A stretch of 64,000 nt of DNA from an uncultured Pirellulaceae bacterium (lineage in GTDB: Bacteria > Planctomycetota > Planctomycetia > Pirellulales > Pirellulaceae): assembly GCA_938084685.1 (NCBI GenBank), contig CALKGE010000005.1, positions 186,001 through 250,000 of the forward strand, given 5' to 3'. This document shows positions 18,170 to 26,594 of the stretch, in pieces. The first letter of the stretch is position 1, and each line of letters begins with the position of its first letter. The notes beneath the pieces are model-generated. The model searched no databases and was not told the origin of the DNA. It was given only the letters and a program-made list of their open reading frames with translations. A program made the position numbers and the translations under genes.

Positions 18170-20299
18170 ATGAACAAGAACAACTGGCACGAGCTGATTA
18201 TTCCTGCGGGCATCATAGCGTGCTTGCTGGTGCTGCTTGTCCCACTCCCTCCGTTCATGCTCGACATGCTCATGGCTGGCAACATTACGCTGGCCGTGGT
18301 CATTCTGCTTACCACACTCAATATCAAAACGTCGCTGGAACTAAGTGTTTTCCCCACGGTGCTGCTGGCAGCGACGCTGGGACGACTGGTACTCAACGTC
18401 GCTTCCACTCGCCTGATTCTTACCGGAGCATCCACTCAGGGAACCAAAGCGGCTGGGCATGTCATTGAGTCCTTTGGTAACTTTGTCGCCGGTAATGATG
18501 TCGTCGTCGGAATTGTGATTTTCTCCATTCTGGTCGTCATTCAGTTTGTCGTTATCACCAAGGGCTCGACCCGTGTCAGCGAAGTCGCAGCACGATTTAC
18601 TCTTGACGGCATGCCAGGACGCCAGATGGCAATCGACGCCGATTTGAATGCGGGACTCATTAGCCAGCAAGAGGCACAGCAGCAAAGAAAACAACTCAAC
18701 AGTCAGGCTGACTTTTTCGGAGCGATGGATGGAGCCAGCAAGTTTGTACGAGGTGATGCGATTGCGGCCACCATGATTACCCTCATCAATATCGTGGTCG
18801 GACTTGGTTATGGTATCTTCAAATCTGGCATGGATCTCTCCAATGCAACCGAAGTCTATACAAAGTTGACAATTGGCGATGGCCTGGTGAGTCAAATACC
18901 AGCACTGCTGATTTCGCTGGCGACTGCCGTATTGGTAACTCGCACCAGCCAGGACACCAAATTGTCCAATCAGCTCATCAGCCAGCTGTTTAACAAACCA
19001 CAGGTACTGGTAATTACAGCCACGTTCCTGACAGCTCTCACTTTTACCCAACTACCAAAACTCCCGATGCTCTCCATGGCGGCAGGATGTATCGCGTTGG
19101 CCTATATGCTCACCAAGTCCCAATCGAGTGAAACTTCAGACGACGCACAGCCCCCAACTTCGGAGGAGACGGAAGCAACGCCCAACCTTACCGACTTGCT
19201 ACGCGTCCGTGCAATCGAAATCACACTCGGCCGACGCTTATTGCCGCTGGCCGAACGGAACGGGGACGACAACATTCTCAGTCGCATTCAATCGATTCGC
19301 AATAAGTTGGCCATCGAGCTTGGAATGGTGCTACCAGAGATACGTATCCGGGATAATCTCCAATTAGCCGGTAACCAGTATGAAATCCTGATCCATGAGA
19401 ATCCTGTCGCCAAAGGCCGGCTATCGGTCAAACGGCTGTTAATCATCGACGACCATCCTGAGCTGGAAACAGAACTGCCCGGTAACGTTGCTGGCCAGGA
19501 GGATGTCGCCAATAGTGGCGCATACTGGATAACGACAGATCAGCGGGATAAGGCCATCCAATTGGGACTGCATCCCCTATCGCCGGTCGAGGTTCTGACC
19601 ATTCATCTGCAGGATACGGTCCGGGAACATGCCGCTTCTTTACTGACTCGGGATACAACGAATCAACTTATCGAACAGGCCCGAGGATTCTCTCCGGTAG
19701 CCGTTTCCGGGTTGATTCCTGACGTTCTCAGTCTGGGGCAGGTGCAGCAGGTTTTGCGGCACCTACTGACCGAACAGATTTCCATACGACCGCTGGCAGA
19801 AATCCTGGAAGCACTCAGTGAAATCGCTCCTCGACAACAGCACCCCATCCGAATGGCTGAATACGTACGAGCCAAACTGGCCAGAACGATCTCAGCCAAC
19901 CTCGCTCGCAACGAAGGCTTACGCCTGCTGACGCTACGAGCAGACATCGAGCAACAGTTCAACGACGGCCTGCAGTTTACCGAATTGGATATGCATGTCT
20001 CCGTCTCACTCGTAACGCAGGAGACTTTGGCGCGGGAAGTCACAGGCTATCTTCGACAAACGCAAACAGAGCAGGGGACGCCTGTCCTGGTTGTCCAGCA
20101 GGAGATCCGGCCGGCCGTAGCTCACATCGTACAACAAAAGAGACTCAACATTGCCGTACTGGCAGCCAACGAAATTTCACCCGAGACTACGATTCAGTCT
20201 CACTATCAGTTGAGTTTTGACCATTCCTACACCCAGTCGACCTCACCATCGCTTGCTCCAACATATCACGCCCCTTCAACAGGCAACGAATTTAGCTGA
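18170..20299 (+). CDS. flhA: flagellar export protein FlhA
   Basis: 709 residues. This is the nonameric cytoplasmic export ring and proton-driven engine of type III export. The membrane part (about 1-310) contains VFPTVLLAATLGRLVLNVASTR and the FHIPEP-family signature VSEVAARFTLDGMPGRQMAID near residues 141-161. The linker (about 320-345) leads to the cytoplasmic domain, ending in LNIAVLAANEISPETTIQS, the usual FlhA C-terminal pattern. Length and motifs are normal, so this part of the apparatus looks fully functional. It is followed eight bases later by flhF. Confidence 0.97.
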   Translation: MNKNNWHELIIPAGIIACLLVLLVPLPPFMLDMLMAGNITLAVVILLTTLNIKTSLELSVFPTVLLAATLGRLVLNVASTRLILTGASTQGTKAAGHVIESFGNFVAGNDVVVGIVIFSILVVIQFVVITKGSTRVSEVAARFTLDGMPGRQMAIDADLNAGLISQQEAQQQRKQLNSQADFFGAMDGASKFVRGDAIAATMITLINIVVGLGYGIFKSGMDLSNATEVYTKLTIGDGLVSQIPALLISLATAVLVTRTSQDTKLSNQLISQLFNKPQVLVITATFLTALTFTQLPKLPMLSMAAGCIALAYMLTKSQSSETSDDAQPPTSEETEATPNLTDLLRVRAIEITLGRRLLPLAERNGDDNILSRIQSIRNKLAIELGMVLPEIRIRDNLQLAGNQYEILIHENPVAKGRLSVKRLLIIDDHPELETELPGNVAGQEDVANSGAYWITTDQRDKAIQLGLHPLSPVEVLTIHLQDTVREHAASLLTRDTTNQLIEQARGFSPVAVSGLIPDVLSLGQVQQVLRHLLTEQISIRPLAEILEALSEIAPRQQHPIRMAEYVRAKLARTISANLARNEGLRLLTLRADIEQQFNDGLQFTELDMHVSVSLVTQETLAREVTGYLRQTQTEQGTPVLVVQQEIRPAVAHIVQQKRLNIAVLAANEISPETTIQSHYQLSFDHSYTQSTSPSLAPTYHAPSTGNEFS

Positions 20300-20307
20300 T
20301 CGAACTA

Positions 20308-21522
20308 ATGAACCAGGTTTCCTTTAAAGCAAGAACGATTCAGGAAGCTCTGGAACAAGTGCGACAAACACTTGGGCCAGACGCGATCATTCTGGCGACG
20401 CATTCGCACCTTGAGAAAGGGCTCCTGGGTGGCACCCAGCAGCGGTTTATCGAGGTCCAGGCATGCAAGCATGAGGATACACCGTCTGGCAAGCTCGAAA
20501 TTAACAGGCAGCCGGTGGATAACCGTTTGAAACGTTCCTCGCTGGAACAAGTGGTAACGGCAAACTCCTATATTGACCAGCTTTACCAGCAGGAAAGAGC
20601 AACACTCGAAGCGGAACAGCGGCAGCGCCAGCTATTACGACAGGAGCGCCCTGAAGAGTTTGTTCCCGCGTCTATCACTCACTCGCTCCTGCACGCAGGC
20701 ATCGAACTGGAACTCGTACGCAGGATTCTCCGCGCTATTCCGGAAGGAACTCAGGACACCTCTCTCGCGGTTGAAATTCATCGTGAATTACAGAAAATAG
20801 TCGTCCCCGGAACGATGAATTTCTCGTCCTCCAATTCCTCACGGGCGAAACCACTGGTCATAGTACTGGTGGGCCGAAGTGGAAGTGGTAGATCAACCTT
20901 GGCAACCAAATTGGCGACCCAATGCGAACTACGAGACGAAATGCCAGCTGCCGTTATTGAGCTAACAGGGACCAACCGTCAGCAACATTTCTGGATGCAC
21001 CTTCATCTGCAAAGTCTGGGCATTCGTTCCGCGCAGGTTGAAAATACGAATCAACTGCTGGAAACCGTACAGCATTTCCACGATTGTGCTGCCGTTTTTA
21101 TTGACACGCCAGCGTTTTCCTTCAATCCACAACAAACGGCAATGCTGAATGCCACCGTCAGACAGCTACAACCAGACTACTGCCTCATTGCACATGACGC
21201 CCAAACTCGGCACAAATCAACCCACGAACTGGTCCGAGCGTTCGAGCAATCGTGCCCTGCGTTGGTTGCTTTGACCAAGACGGACGAAGAGAAGCCGCTG
21301 GGACACCTGGTTTCGCTCTTCCACCAAATCCAATTACCCGTTACTCTTTTGAGCCATAGTGCTGCATTAGCGGACGGATTCACCATGATGACAAAGTCCA
21401 AGTACAGTGAATTGCTCCGGCGCATGACCGGTCTGGTGCCAGAAGATGTCACCTCGCCAGTAGAGTCCGTCGAGGCTCAGGATTCCTTTACTTTGAATTT
21501 CAATTCGAACAACTCGATCTAA
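20308..21522 (+). CDS. flhF: SRP-like GTPase FlhF (altered G3 motif)
   Basis: 404 residues. FlhF is the SRP-type GTPase that sets the site or number of flagella. The N-terminal B domain begins with FKARTIQEALEQVRQTLGPDAIIL; an NG-type GTPase domain follows, with P-loop GRSGSGRST at 189-197 and a G4-like motif TKTDE. The usual G3 DTAGR reads DTPAFS (266-271), so the nucleotide switch is unusual. The partner ATPase FlhG/FleN is not found downstream; the sigma factor follows directly. Confidence 0.9.
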   Translation: MNQVSFKARTIQEALEQVRQTLGPDAIILATHSHLEKGLLGGTQQRFIEVQACKHEDTPSGKLEINRQPVDNRLKRSSLEQVVTANSYIDQLYQQERATLEAEQRQRQLLRQERPEEFVPASITHSLLHAGIELELVRRILRAIPEGTQDTSLAVEIHRELQKIVVPGTMNFSSSNSSRAKPLVIVLVGRSGSGRSTLATKLATQCELRDEMPAAVIELTGTNRQQHFWMHLHLQSLGIRSAQVENTNQLLETVQHFHDCAAVFIDTPAFSFNPQQTAMLNATVRQLQPDYCLIAHDAQTRHKSTHELVRAFEQSCPALVALTKTDEEKPLGHLVSLFHQIQLPVTLLSHSAALADGFTMMTKSKYSELLRRMTGLVPEDVTSPVESVEAQDSFTLNFNSNNSI

Positions 21523-21593
21523 GCTACAGGGAACTCGGTCTAGAGCGCCTGCCCCAGTTGCAGGGCAAATGAAATCGTTCAGGGAGGAACGAA

Positions 21594-22460
21594 ATGCCAA
21601 CCACGAAAACGGATAAGCAAACGGAAGTACACGAGTCGTTTATTGACGAAAACGGAATTCCACAACAACGCAACGGTAGCGGTACGGTCGTGGATATGGA
21701 AGTCCTTCCTTTATGGCAAGCCTACAAGCAAAATCCTGAGGATGATCAACTCCGTAATCAACTCCTGGAAAACTATCTTCCCGTAGTGAAAGTGCATGCC
21801 GAGCGGTTATGGCATCGCCTCCCCGATGGCGTCGAACTTGACGATCTGTTCTCTGCCGGTTGTTTCGGAATGCTCAATGCAATTGGTTCTTTTGATCTGT
21901 CGCGAGGAATCAAGTTTGAAGCTTATTGTGTGACGCGAGTGCGTGGTGCGATGCTGGATGAACTTCGTCATATGGACTGGGTGCCCCGCATGGTGCGATC
22001 GCAGGCTACCAAACTGTACAATGCCACCAATGAACTGGAAGCCAAACTGGGACGGCACCCGACCGAAGAAGAACTGTCTGAACATATGGGTATTGCCATG
22101 CCTGAACTGGAAAAAATCATGGCTACCTCTTCCAGTATCAATCTCATCAGTCTGGACAAACGGAAATGGAAAAATAGTGAAGGTAATAAGTCGATGACCG
22201 AAATGGACATCGTAGCCGATAAACGATTTGCCTCTCCCAGCGCGCGAATGTCCAAAAATGATATTGTCCGCCTGGTGACAAAAGGGCTGAGTCGGTCCGA
22301 GCGTCTCATCATGATCCTCTACTATTTCGAAGAAATGACGATGAAGGAAATCGGCGTCACACTCGATCTCAGCGAAAGTCGTGTGAGCCAGATGCATAGC
22401 AGTATCGTCAACCGCCTTCAATCTCAGTTGGATACACGAAAAGGTGAATTCAACCTATAA
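21594..22460 (+). CDS. fliA: RNA polymerase sigma-28 factor (FliA/WhiG family)
   Basis: 288 residues with sigma regions 2 (LPVVKVHAERL to FEAYCVTRVRGAMLDELR), 3 (RHPTEEELSEHMG) and 4 (SRSERLIMILYYFEEMTMKEIGVTLDLSESRVSQ). GAMLDELRHMDWVPR is characteristic of FliA/WhiG. It should direct late flagellar genes and be inhibited by FlgM, which is encoded at 33731. An excellent ribosome site (GGGAGG) precedes the ATG by about 7 bases. It has an N-terminal extension of about 30 residues relative to compact FliA proteins. It is the last gene of the flagellar run. Confidence 0.95.
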   Translation: MPTTKTDKQTEVHESFIDENGIPQQRNGSGTVVDMEVLPLWQAYKQNPEDDQLRNQLLENYLPVVKVHAERLWHRLPDGVELDDLFSAGCFGMLNAIGSFDLSRGIKFEAYCVTRVRGAMLDELRHMDWVPRMVRSQATKLYNATNELEAKLGRHPTEEELSEHMGIAMPELEKIMATSSSINLISLDKRKWKNSEGNKSMTEMDIVADKRFASPSARMSKNDIVRLVTKGLSRSERLIMILYYFEEMTMKEIGVTLDLSESRVSQMHSSIVNRLQSQLDTRKGEFNL

Positions 22461-22833
22461 ACAACCTTTGCTAAGCAGGTGAAACCAGGCAAACTATGAT
22501 GCCATCTGCCAGAAAACAGCTACTGGCGGTTCTATTTTTTAGGTAATCACCTAAAAAAACCTGAACATTTGCGGATTATTTATTGATTCCACTGCATAAA
22601 TGCCGTTAAATAGAGAGAAGGTCGACGCCTTATTGTCGTCTATTGTTCTTATTCTTCCCTACTACGACTTGTCTAAACCTTTTTCGGGATTCAACCTTTG
22701 TCAAACTCGTGCGTTTGCGCCCGTGCGATCTTGGCGTTCACTGTTTTTGGTTGTCGGACTGGAATTGTCGTTGGAACTGGGTAAGAGGTAGGCCTGAGGG
22801 GCTTGTAGGTTTTATATTTTTCGGAGTAATCTC
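22461..22833. other. 373-bp intergenic region upstream of the first DUF1559 gene
   Basis: It contains the perfect inverted repeat at 22535-22558. The remainder must hold the promoter and leader of the DUF1559 gene; a GGAG ribosome site (TCGGAGTAATCTCATG) precedes its ATG. The short open frame at 22600-22791 has no ribosome site or family resemblance and is treated as chance. Confidence 0.5.
22535..22558. terminator. perfect 10-bp inverted repeat, possible bidirectional terminator
   Basis: TTTTTTAGGT (22535-22544) and ACCTAAAAAA (22549-22558) form a perfect stem with an AATC loop, 75 bases after the sigma-factor stop. The stem is AU-rich with only three G-C pairs, so termination efficiency is uncertain. 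Confidence 0.5.
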
Positions 22834-23892
22834 ATGAAACGACATACTAACAAGAGTGGTTTCACGCTTGTTGAATTGCTGGTCGTTATCGCCATCATTG
22901 GTATTTTGGTGGCCTTACTTTTACCAGCAGTTTCAGCAGCCCGTGAAGCAGCTCGCAAGATGTCATGTGGCAACAACCTGAAACAGATTGGGTTAGCGCT
23001 GCGTACATACCACAACACTTATAACTCGCTGCCAATCCTAGGAAACTATTTCTGGGGTCGTCAATCTAACAACGGACTTACTTGGACTGATTCCAGTCAC
23101 GGTAGCCAAATCACTAAATTGCTTCCATTCCTGGAAATGGATCCTCTTTATAAACAGCTGAATCATCAGACTGTTGGCCGCCGACAGTCGGGTTGGGGAG
23201 CAACTTGGGTGTCAAACTTTGAAACAACTCCGACACTCGGTTCACAGCTTCGCTATACCTGGTCAGAGTTGATTCCAGTACTGATCTGCCCATCTGCTAA
23301 TGTGGACCCCTATACGGACCACACCGATCCAGCCTTCGCTCCAGCGATTACTACCTATGGCCCAAGCCTGGGTTCACAGCTTAACCCAAGTCAGAATAAC
23401 TGGTGCCCTGAATACCATGGAAACCTGTTTGGTACAGGACCAGCTGGTCACGGTAACGATGCTCGAGGTATGCGAATCTCGGGTGTCTTCTCTCGTGGTG
23501 CATGGGCTTCACGTTTCCGTGATGTAACCGACGGTGAAAGTCAGGTTATTGCTTTTGGGGAAATGCTTCCTCACAAGGGTGACCACTTGAAAAACGGTTG
23601 GATGCATCACAACTCACTCTGGGTTATCACGTCCGGTCCCATCAACCACCCAGTTAATGGACTTGGTGAGCCTGGTTTCAACCAGCTCAATGCAACGTAT
23701 CCTGGATGTTCCCACTGGCGTAACTGGGCTACCTCGCAGGGATTCAAGTCCCAGCATAAGGGTGGTGCTCAGTTCGTATTGGTGGATGGATCTGTTCAGT
23801 TCCTGAGTGACAACATTGACTATGTTACCTACAACCGACTCGGCGACCGTCGTGACGGTGGCCCTCTTGGCGAACAGTGGAAGAACAACTAA
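22834..23892 (+). CDS. DUF1559 prepilin-like protein (H-X9-DG)
   Basis: 352 residues of the planctomycete-expanded DUF1559 family. The N terminus is a type IV prepilin signal: GFTLVELLVVIAIIGILVAL at about residues 9-28, with cleavage expected after the Gly. The rest is a secreted beta-rich domain carrying the family motif HKGGAQFVLVDG (H-X9-DG) near the C terminus. The exact role of the family is not established; pseudopilin-like surface or secretion functions are proposed. It is closely related to the next gene, a tandem duplication, and has its own terminator. Confidence 0.95.
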   Translation: MKRHTNKSGFTLVELLVVIAIIGILVALLLPAVSAAREAARKMSCGNNLKQIGLALRTYHNTYNSLPILGNYFWGRQSNNGLTWTDSSHGSQITKLLPFLEMDPLYKQLNHQTVGRRQSGWGATWVSNFETTPTLGSQLRYTWSELIPVLICPSANVDPYTDHTDPAFAPAITTYGPSLGSQLNPSQNNWCPEYHGNLFGTGPAGHGNDARGMRISGVFSRGAWASRFRDVTDGESQVIAFGEMLPHKGDHLKNGWMHHNSLWVITSGPINHPVNGLGEPGFNQLNATYPGCSHWRNWATSQGFKSQHKGGAQFVLVDGSVQFLSDNIDYVTYNRLGDRRDGGPLGEQWKNN

Positions 23893-23925
23893 GTTCTACT
23901 CCTGTTTAATTGGCGCAAACAACGA

Positions 23926-23960
23926 TCCCCTTGGGTTTTCGGACCCGAGGGAATTTTTTT
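23926..23960 (+). terminator. rho-independent terminator of the first DUF1559 gene
   Basis: TCCCCTTGGGT (23926-23936) pairs with ACCCGAGGGA (23943-23952) with one bulge, followed by ATTTTTTT. Confidence 0.88.
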
Positions 23961-24167
23961 ATGGGCACAGTCAAAAACCGAGTAGCTTAATCTGGCAATC
24001 CCTCTGATTCCGTCAGGAATCCGAGTATTTTTCTTGCTCGGAGAGATTTTAGGGGATAATCGACCACTTATTTTTTTTATAGTTATTGTCGTTAGCCTTT
24101 GACGTGGCTAATGGAAGTGAAATCATTTATACGTTTCTACCTGGTGCCTATTTTTGGAGTCTAGACC

Positions 24168-25235
24168 ATGAAAACAGTAAGCACTCGAAAGACCGGTTTT
24201 ACCCTTGTTGAGTTGTTAGTTGTGATTGCGATCATCGGAATCCTGGTGGCTTTACTATTACCAGCAGTGTCAGCAGCCCGTGAAGCCGCTCGAAAAATGT
24301 CTTGCGGCAATAACCTGAAACAACTCGGGTTAGCAATGCGAACCTATCATAATACTTACAATTCATTACCGTTTACGGGTACCTACTATTGGAGCCGGCA
24401 GTCGAAAAATGGGTTTACCTGGGAAGATTCCAGTCACGGTAGCCAACTCGTGAAAATCCTTCCCTTTCTGGAGATGGATCCTCTCTACAACCAGCTGAAT
24501 TTTCAGATCACAGGACGCAACAATCCCGGAATTGGGCAGAACTGGGCAGCCAACTTTGAACGTATCAATGTGGGCCTTGCGCAGCGCAAATTCTTCTGGT
24601 CAGAGATTGTCCCGATCTTTGTTTGTCCATCGGCAGACAATGATCCAACCGGAGACGGTGGGTTTAATGAAGACGAGGCTCCTCAATTGCATAACTATGC
24701 CTGCAGCATTGGTTCCCAATACATCGTCTCCCAAAACAACTGGTGCCCTGAATACCCTGGAAACCTGTTCCAGACCGGACCTGCAACGTTTGGTGATGAT
24801 GGCCGAGGATTCCGTTTGTCCGGGGTCTTTGCTCGTGGTGCGTGGGCCGCTCGTTTCCGCGATGTGGCTGACGGCGAAAGCCAGGTCATCATGATGGGCG
24901 AAATCCTGCCTCTGAAGACCTCGCTGGCAAAATCAGGTGGATGGGCTCACTCCGTAGCGCTTTGGATCGGTACTGGCGGACCAATCAATTATCCGAGCCA
25001 GGGTATGGGTGAACCAGGTTTCAATCAGGTTAATGCGCAGTATCCCGGGTGTACTCACTGGAGTAACTGGGCCACTTCCCAGGGCTTCAAGTCCCGTCAC
25101 AAAGGTGGTGCTCAGTTCGTTTTGGTCGATGGTAGTGTTCAGTTTCTGAGTGAAACGATGGACTATGTCACTTACAACCGGCTTGGTGACCGTCGCGACG
25201 GCGGCCCCCTCGGTGAACAATGGAAAAATAACTAA
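24168..25235 (+). CDS. DUF1559 prepilin-like protein, tandem paralogue
   Basis: 355 residues, closely similar along its whole length to the preceding DUF1559 protein. It shares the same prepilin signal (GFTLVELLVVIAIIGILVAL at about 11-30), the sequence AAREAARKMSCGNNLKQ, the H-X9-DG motif and an identical ending (RRDGGPLGEQWKNN). The two diverge mostly in the middle (about residues 95-200), the likely exposed surface. It has separate 5' and 3' signals, so the pair may be expressed independently. Confidence 0.95.
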   Translation: MKTVSTRKTGFTLVELLVVIAIIGILVALLLPAVSAAREAARKMSCGNNLKQLGLAMRTYHNTYNSLPFTGTYYWSRQSKNGFTWEDSSHGSQLVKILPFLEMDPLYNQLNFQITGRNNPGIGQNWAANFERINVGLAQRKFFWSEIVPIFVCPSADNDPTGDGGFNEDEAPQLHNYACSIGSQYIVSQNNWCPEYPGNLFQTGPATFGDDGRGFRLSGVFARGAWAARFRDVADGESQVIMMGEILPLKTSLAKSGGWAHSVALWIGTGGPINYPSQGMGEPGFNQVNAQYPGCTHWSNWATSQGFKSRHKGGAQFVLVDGSVQFLSETMDYVTYNRLGDRRDGGPLGEQWKNN

Positions 25236-25545
25236 GCAATTCTTTTGAGCCGGCTCTCGCCAAATTCGCCAAGCCTACCAAAAGTCCGCCAAGTTCAAAT
25301 ACGTCCCGTATCTTCCATGGAAGGCATGAAAGCATCGTTTCATGCCTTCTTTTTATGACCCCTGAGGCAATGAACCTGCGGTCTCATCCTTCGTAATGGT
25401 TATACCGGTCGTACTGGTTTCTGATTGTTAAAAGTGCCATGACAGGATGGATCGCACGTGTCATTTTTCCGTCTTCTGCTATCCTAGAAGAAAACAACCT
25501 GTACCATGGTTATTCCCCTTATATTACTTCACTCCCACACCACAT
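25236..25545. other. 310-bp intergenic region
   Basis: It holds the strong terminator at 25320-25354 and, near 25258-25295, three imperfect copies of CGCCAA. No gene is seen. The reading frame of the ROK kinase is open from 25447, but that extension lacks family homology. Confidence 0.5.
25320..25354 (+). terminator. rho-independent terminator of the second DUF1559 gene
   Basis: GAAGGCATGAAA (25320-25331) pairs perfectly with TTTCATGCCTTC (25338-25349) around GCATCG, followed by TTTTT. Confidence 0.93.
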
Positions 25546-26532
25546 ATGTCCAAACCATCCTCTACCGGCTATCACCTTGGGTTCGATCTGGGCGGCACCA
25601 AAATGCTGGCTGTTGTTTACGATGCGCAGTTCAATGCACTCGGACGAAACCGCATGAAAACTCAGGGAAACCTGGGAATCGAGTCGGTTTTGAAGCGAAT
25701 CGTAGAGAACATTGATCAAGCTCTGGAAAAGGCTGGAATAGGCGCCAAGGATCTGACTTCGATCGGCATTGGTGTCCCCGGATCAGTCAACATGCAGACT
25801 GGTGTGGTGTTAGGAGCTGTCAATCTGGGCTGGAAGAATGTCGCCATCGCTGAATTTCTTCACAATCAATATCAATGTCCGGTCCAGTTACTCAACGACG
25901 TAGATGCCGGAGTGTTTGGTGAAAGTCAATTTGGCGCAGCGCGTGGAGCCAGGAATGTTCTGGGAGTCTTTCCGGGGACGGGCATTGGTGGCGGAGCCGT
26001 ACTCAATGGCCAGATTGTTACAGGTTCCCAGCAAACAGCTATGGAAATTGGACATATTCAGGTCGTTCCCAATGGTGTGCAATGTGGCTGCGGACTGAAG
26101 GGGTGCCTGGAAACCGTTGCCAGCCGGCTAGCCATCGCGGGGCAGGCCGCACTGGCGGCCTACCGAGGATCTGCTCCTTATCTGCTAAGTCAGGTTGGAA
26201 CAGATATCAGTCTGATCCGCAGTGGTGTTCTGGCCGATTCTCTTGCCCATGGCGATACCGAAATTGAATTGATCATGAAACAAGCCTGCAAATACCTCGG
26301 CAAAGCGATTGGATCCATGGTCACAATTTTTTCCCCCAACGTCATCGTCCTTGGCGGAGGACTCGCCGAAGCGATGCCGGAGATGTTTACACAACACACC
26401 ACCAAGGCAGCTCGCAAAAGCGTTATTCCCGTTCTGCGAGATACCTTTGAAATCAAAATCGCCGAACTCGGAGACGATGCATCAGTCCTGGGGGCGGCCG
26501 TCTGGGGTGCCCGTAGTACAACGCCGTCCTGA
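25546..26532 (+). CDS. ROK-family sugar kinase (glucokinase-like)
   Basis: 328 residues from ATG 25546. The phosphate-binding motif DLGGTK is at 14-19, catalytic D118 sits in LLNDVDA, FPGTGIGGG is at 142-150, and E167-H170 lead to the zinc motif CGCGLKGC (180-187). This is an ATP-type ROK kinase, most likely glucokinase. The gene lies 62 bases before ppx. Because of that context a polyphosphate-using glucokinase was considered, but the complete zinc motif favours ATP use. The longer frame from 25447 has no family similarity in its first 33 residues. Confidence 0.9.
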   Translation: MSKPSSTGYHLGFDLGGTKMLAVVYDAQFNALGRNRMKTQGNLGIESVLKRIVENIDQALEKAGIGAKDLTSIGIGVPGSVNMQTGVVLGAVNLGWKNVAIAEFLHNQYQCPVQLLNDVDAGVFGESQFGAARGARNVLGVFPGTGIGGGAVLNGQIVTGSQQTAMEIGHIQVVPNGVQCGCGLKGCLETVASRLAIAGQAALAAYRGSAPYLLSQVGTDISLIRSGVLADSLAHGDTEIELIMKQACKYLGKAIGSMVTIFSPNVIVLGGGLAEAMPEMFTQHTTKAARKSVIPVLRDTFEIKIAELGDDASVLGAAVWGARSTTPS

Positions 26533-26594
26533 ACAGAGATCGAACCTTAGCAAGTCGAATTTATCCAAGTTATTCCCCACCATTCAATCCCGTC

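Noticed and set aside
22600..22791. 63-residue plus-strand ORF before the first DUF1559 gene
   Set aside because: No ribosome site, no recognisable domain, and it overlaps another open frame; probably leader or chance sequence.
25546..26532. Polyphosphate-dependent glucokinase because of the ppx/ppk1 neighbours
   Set aside because: The protein carries the complete ROK zinc motif CGCGLKGC typical of ATP-dependent kinases; only an assay could overturn this.
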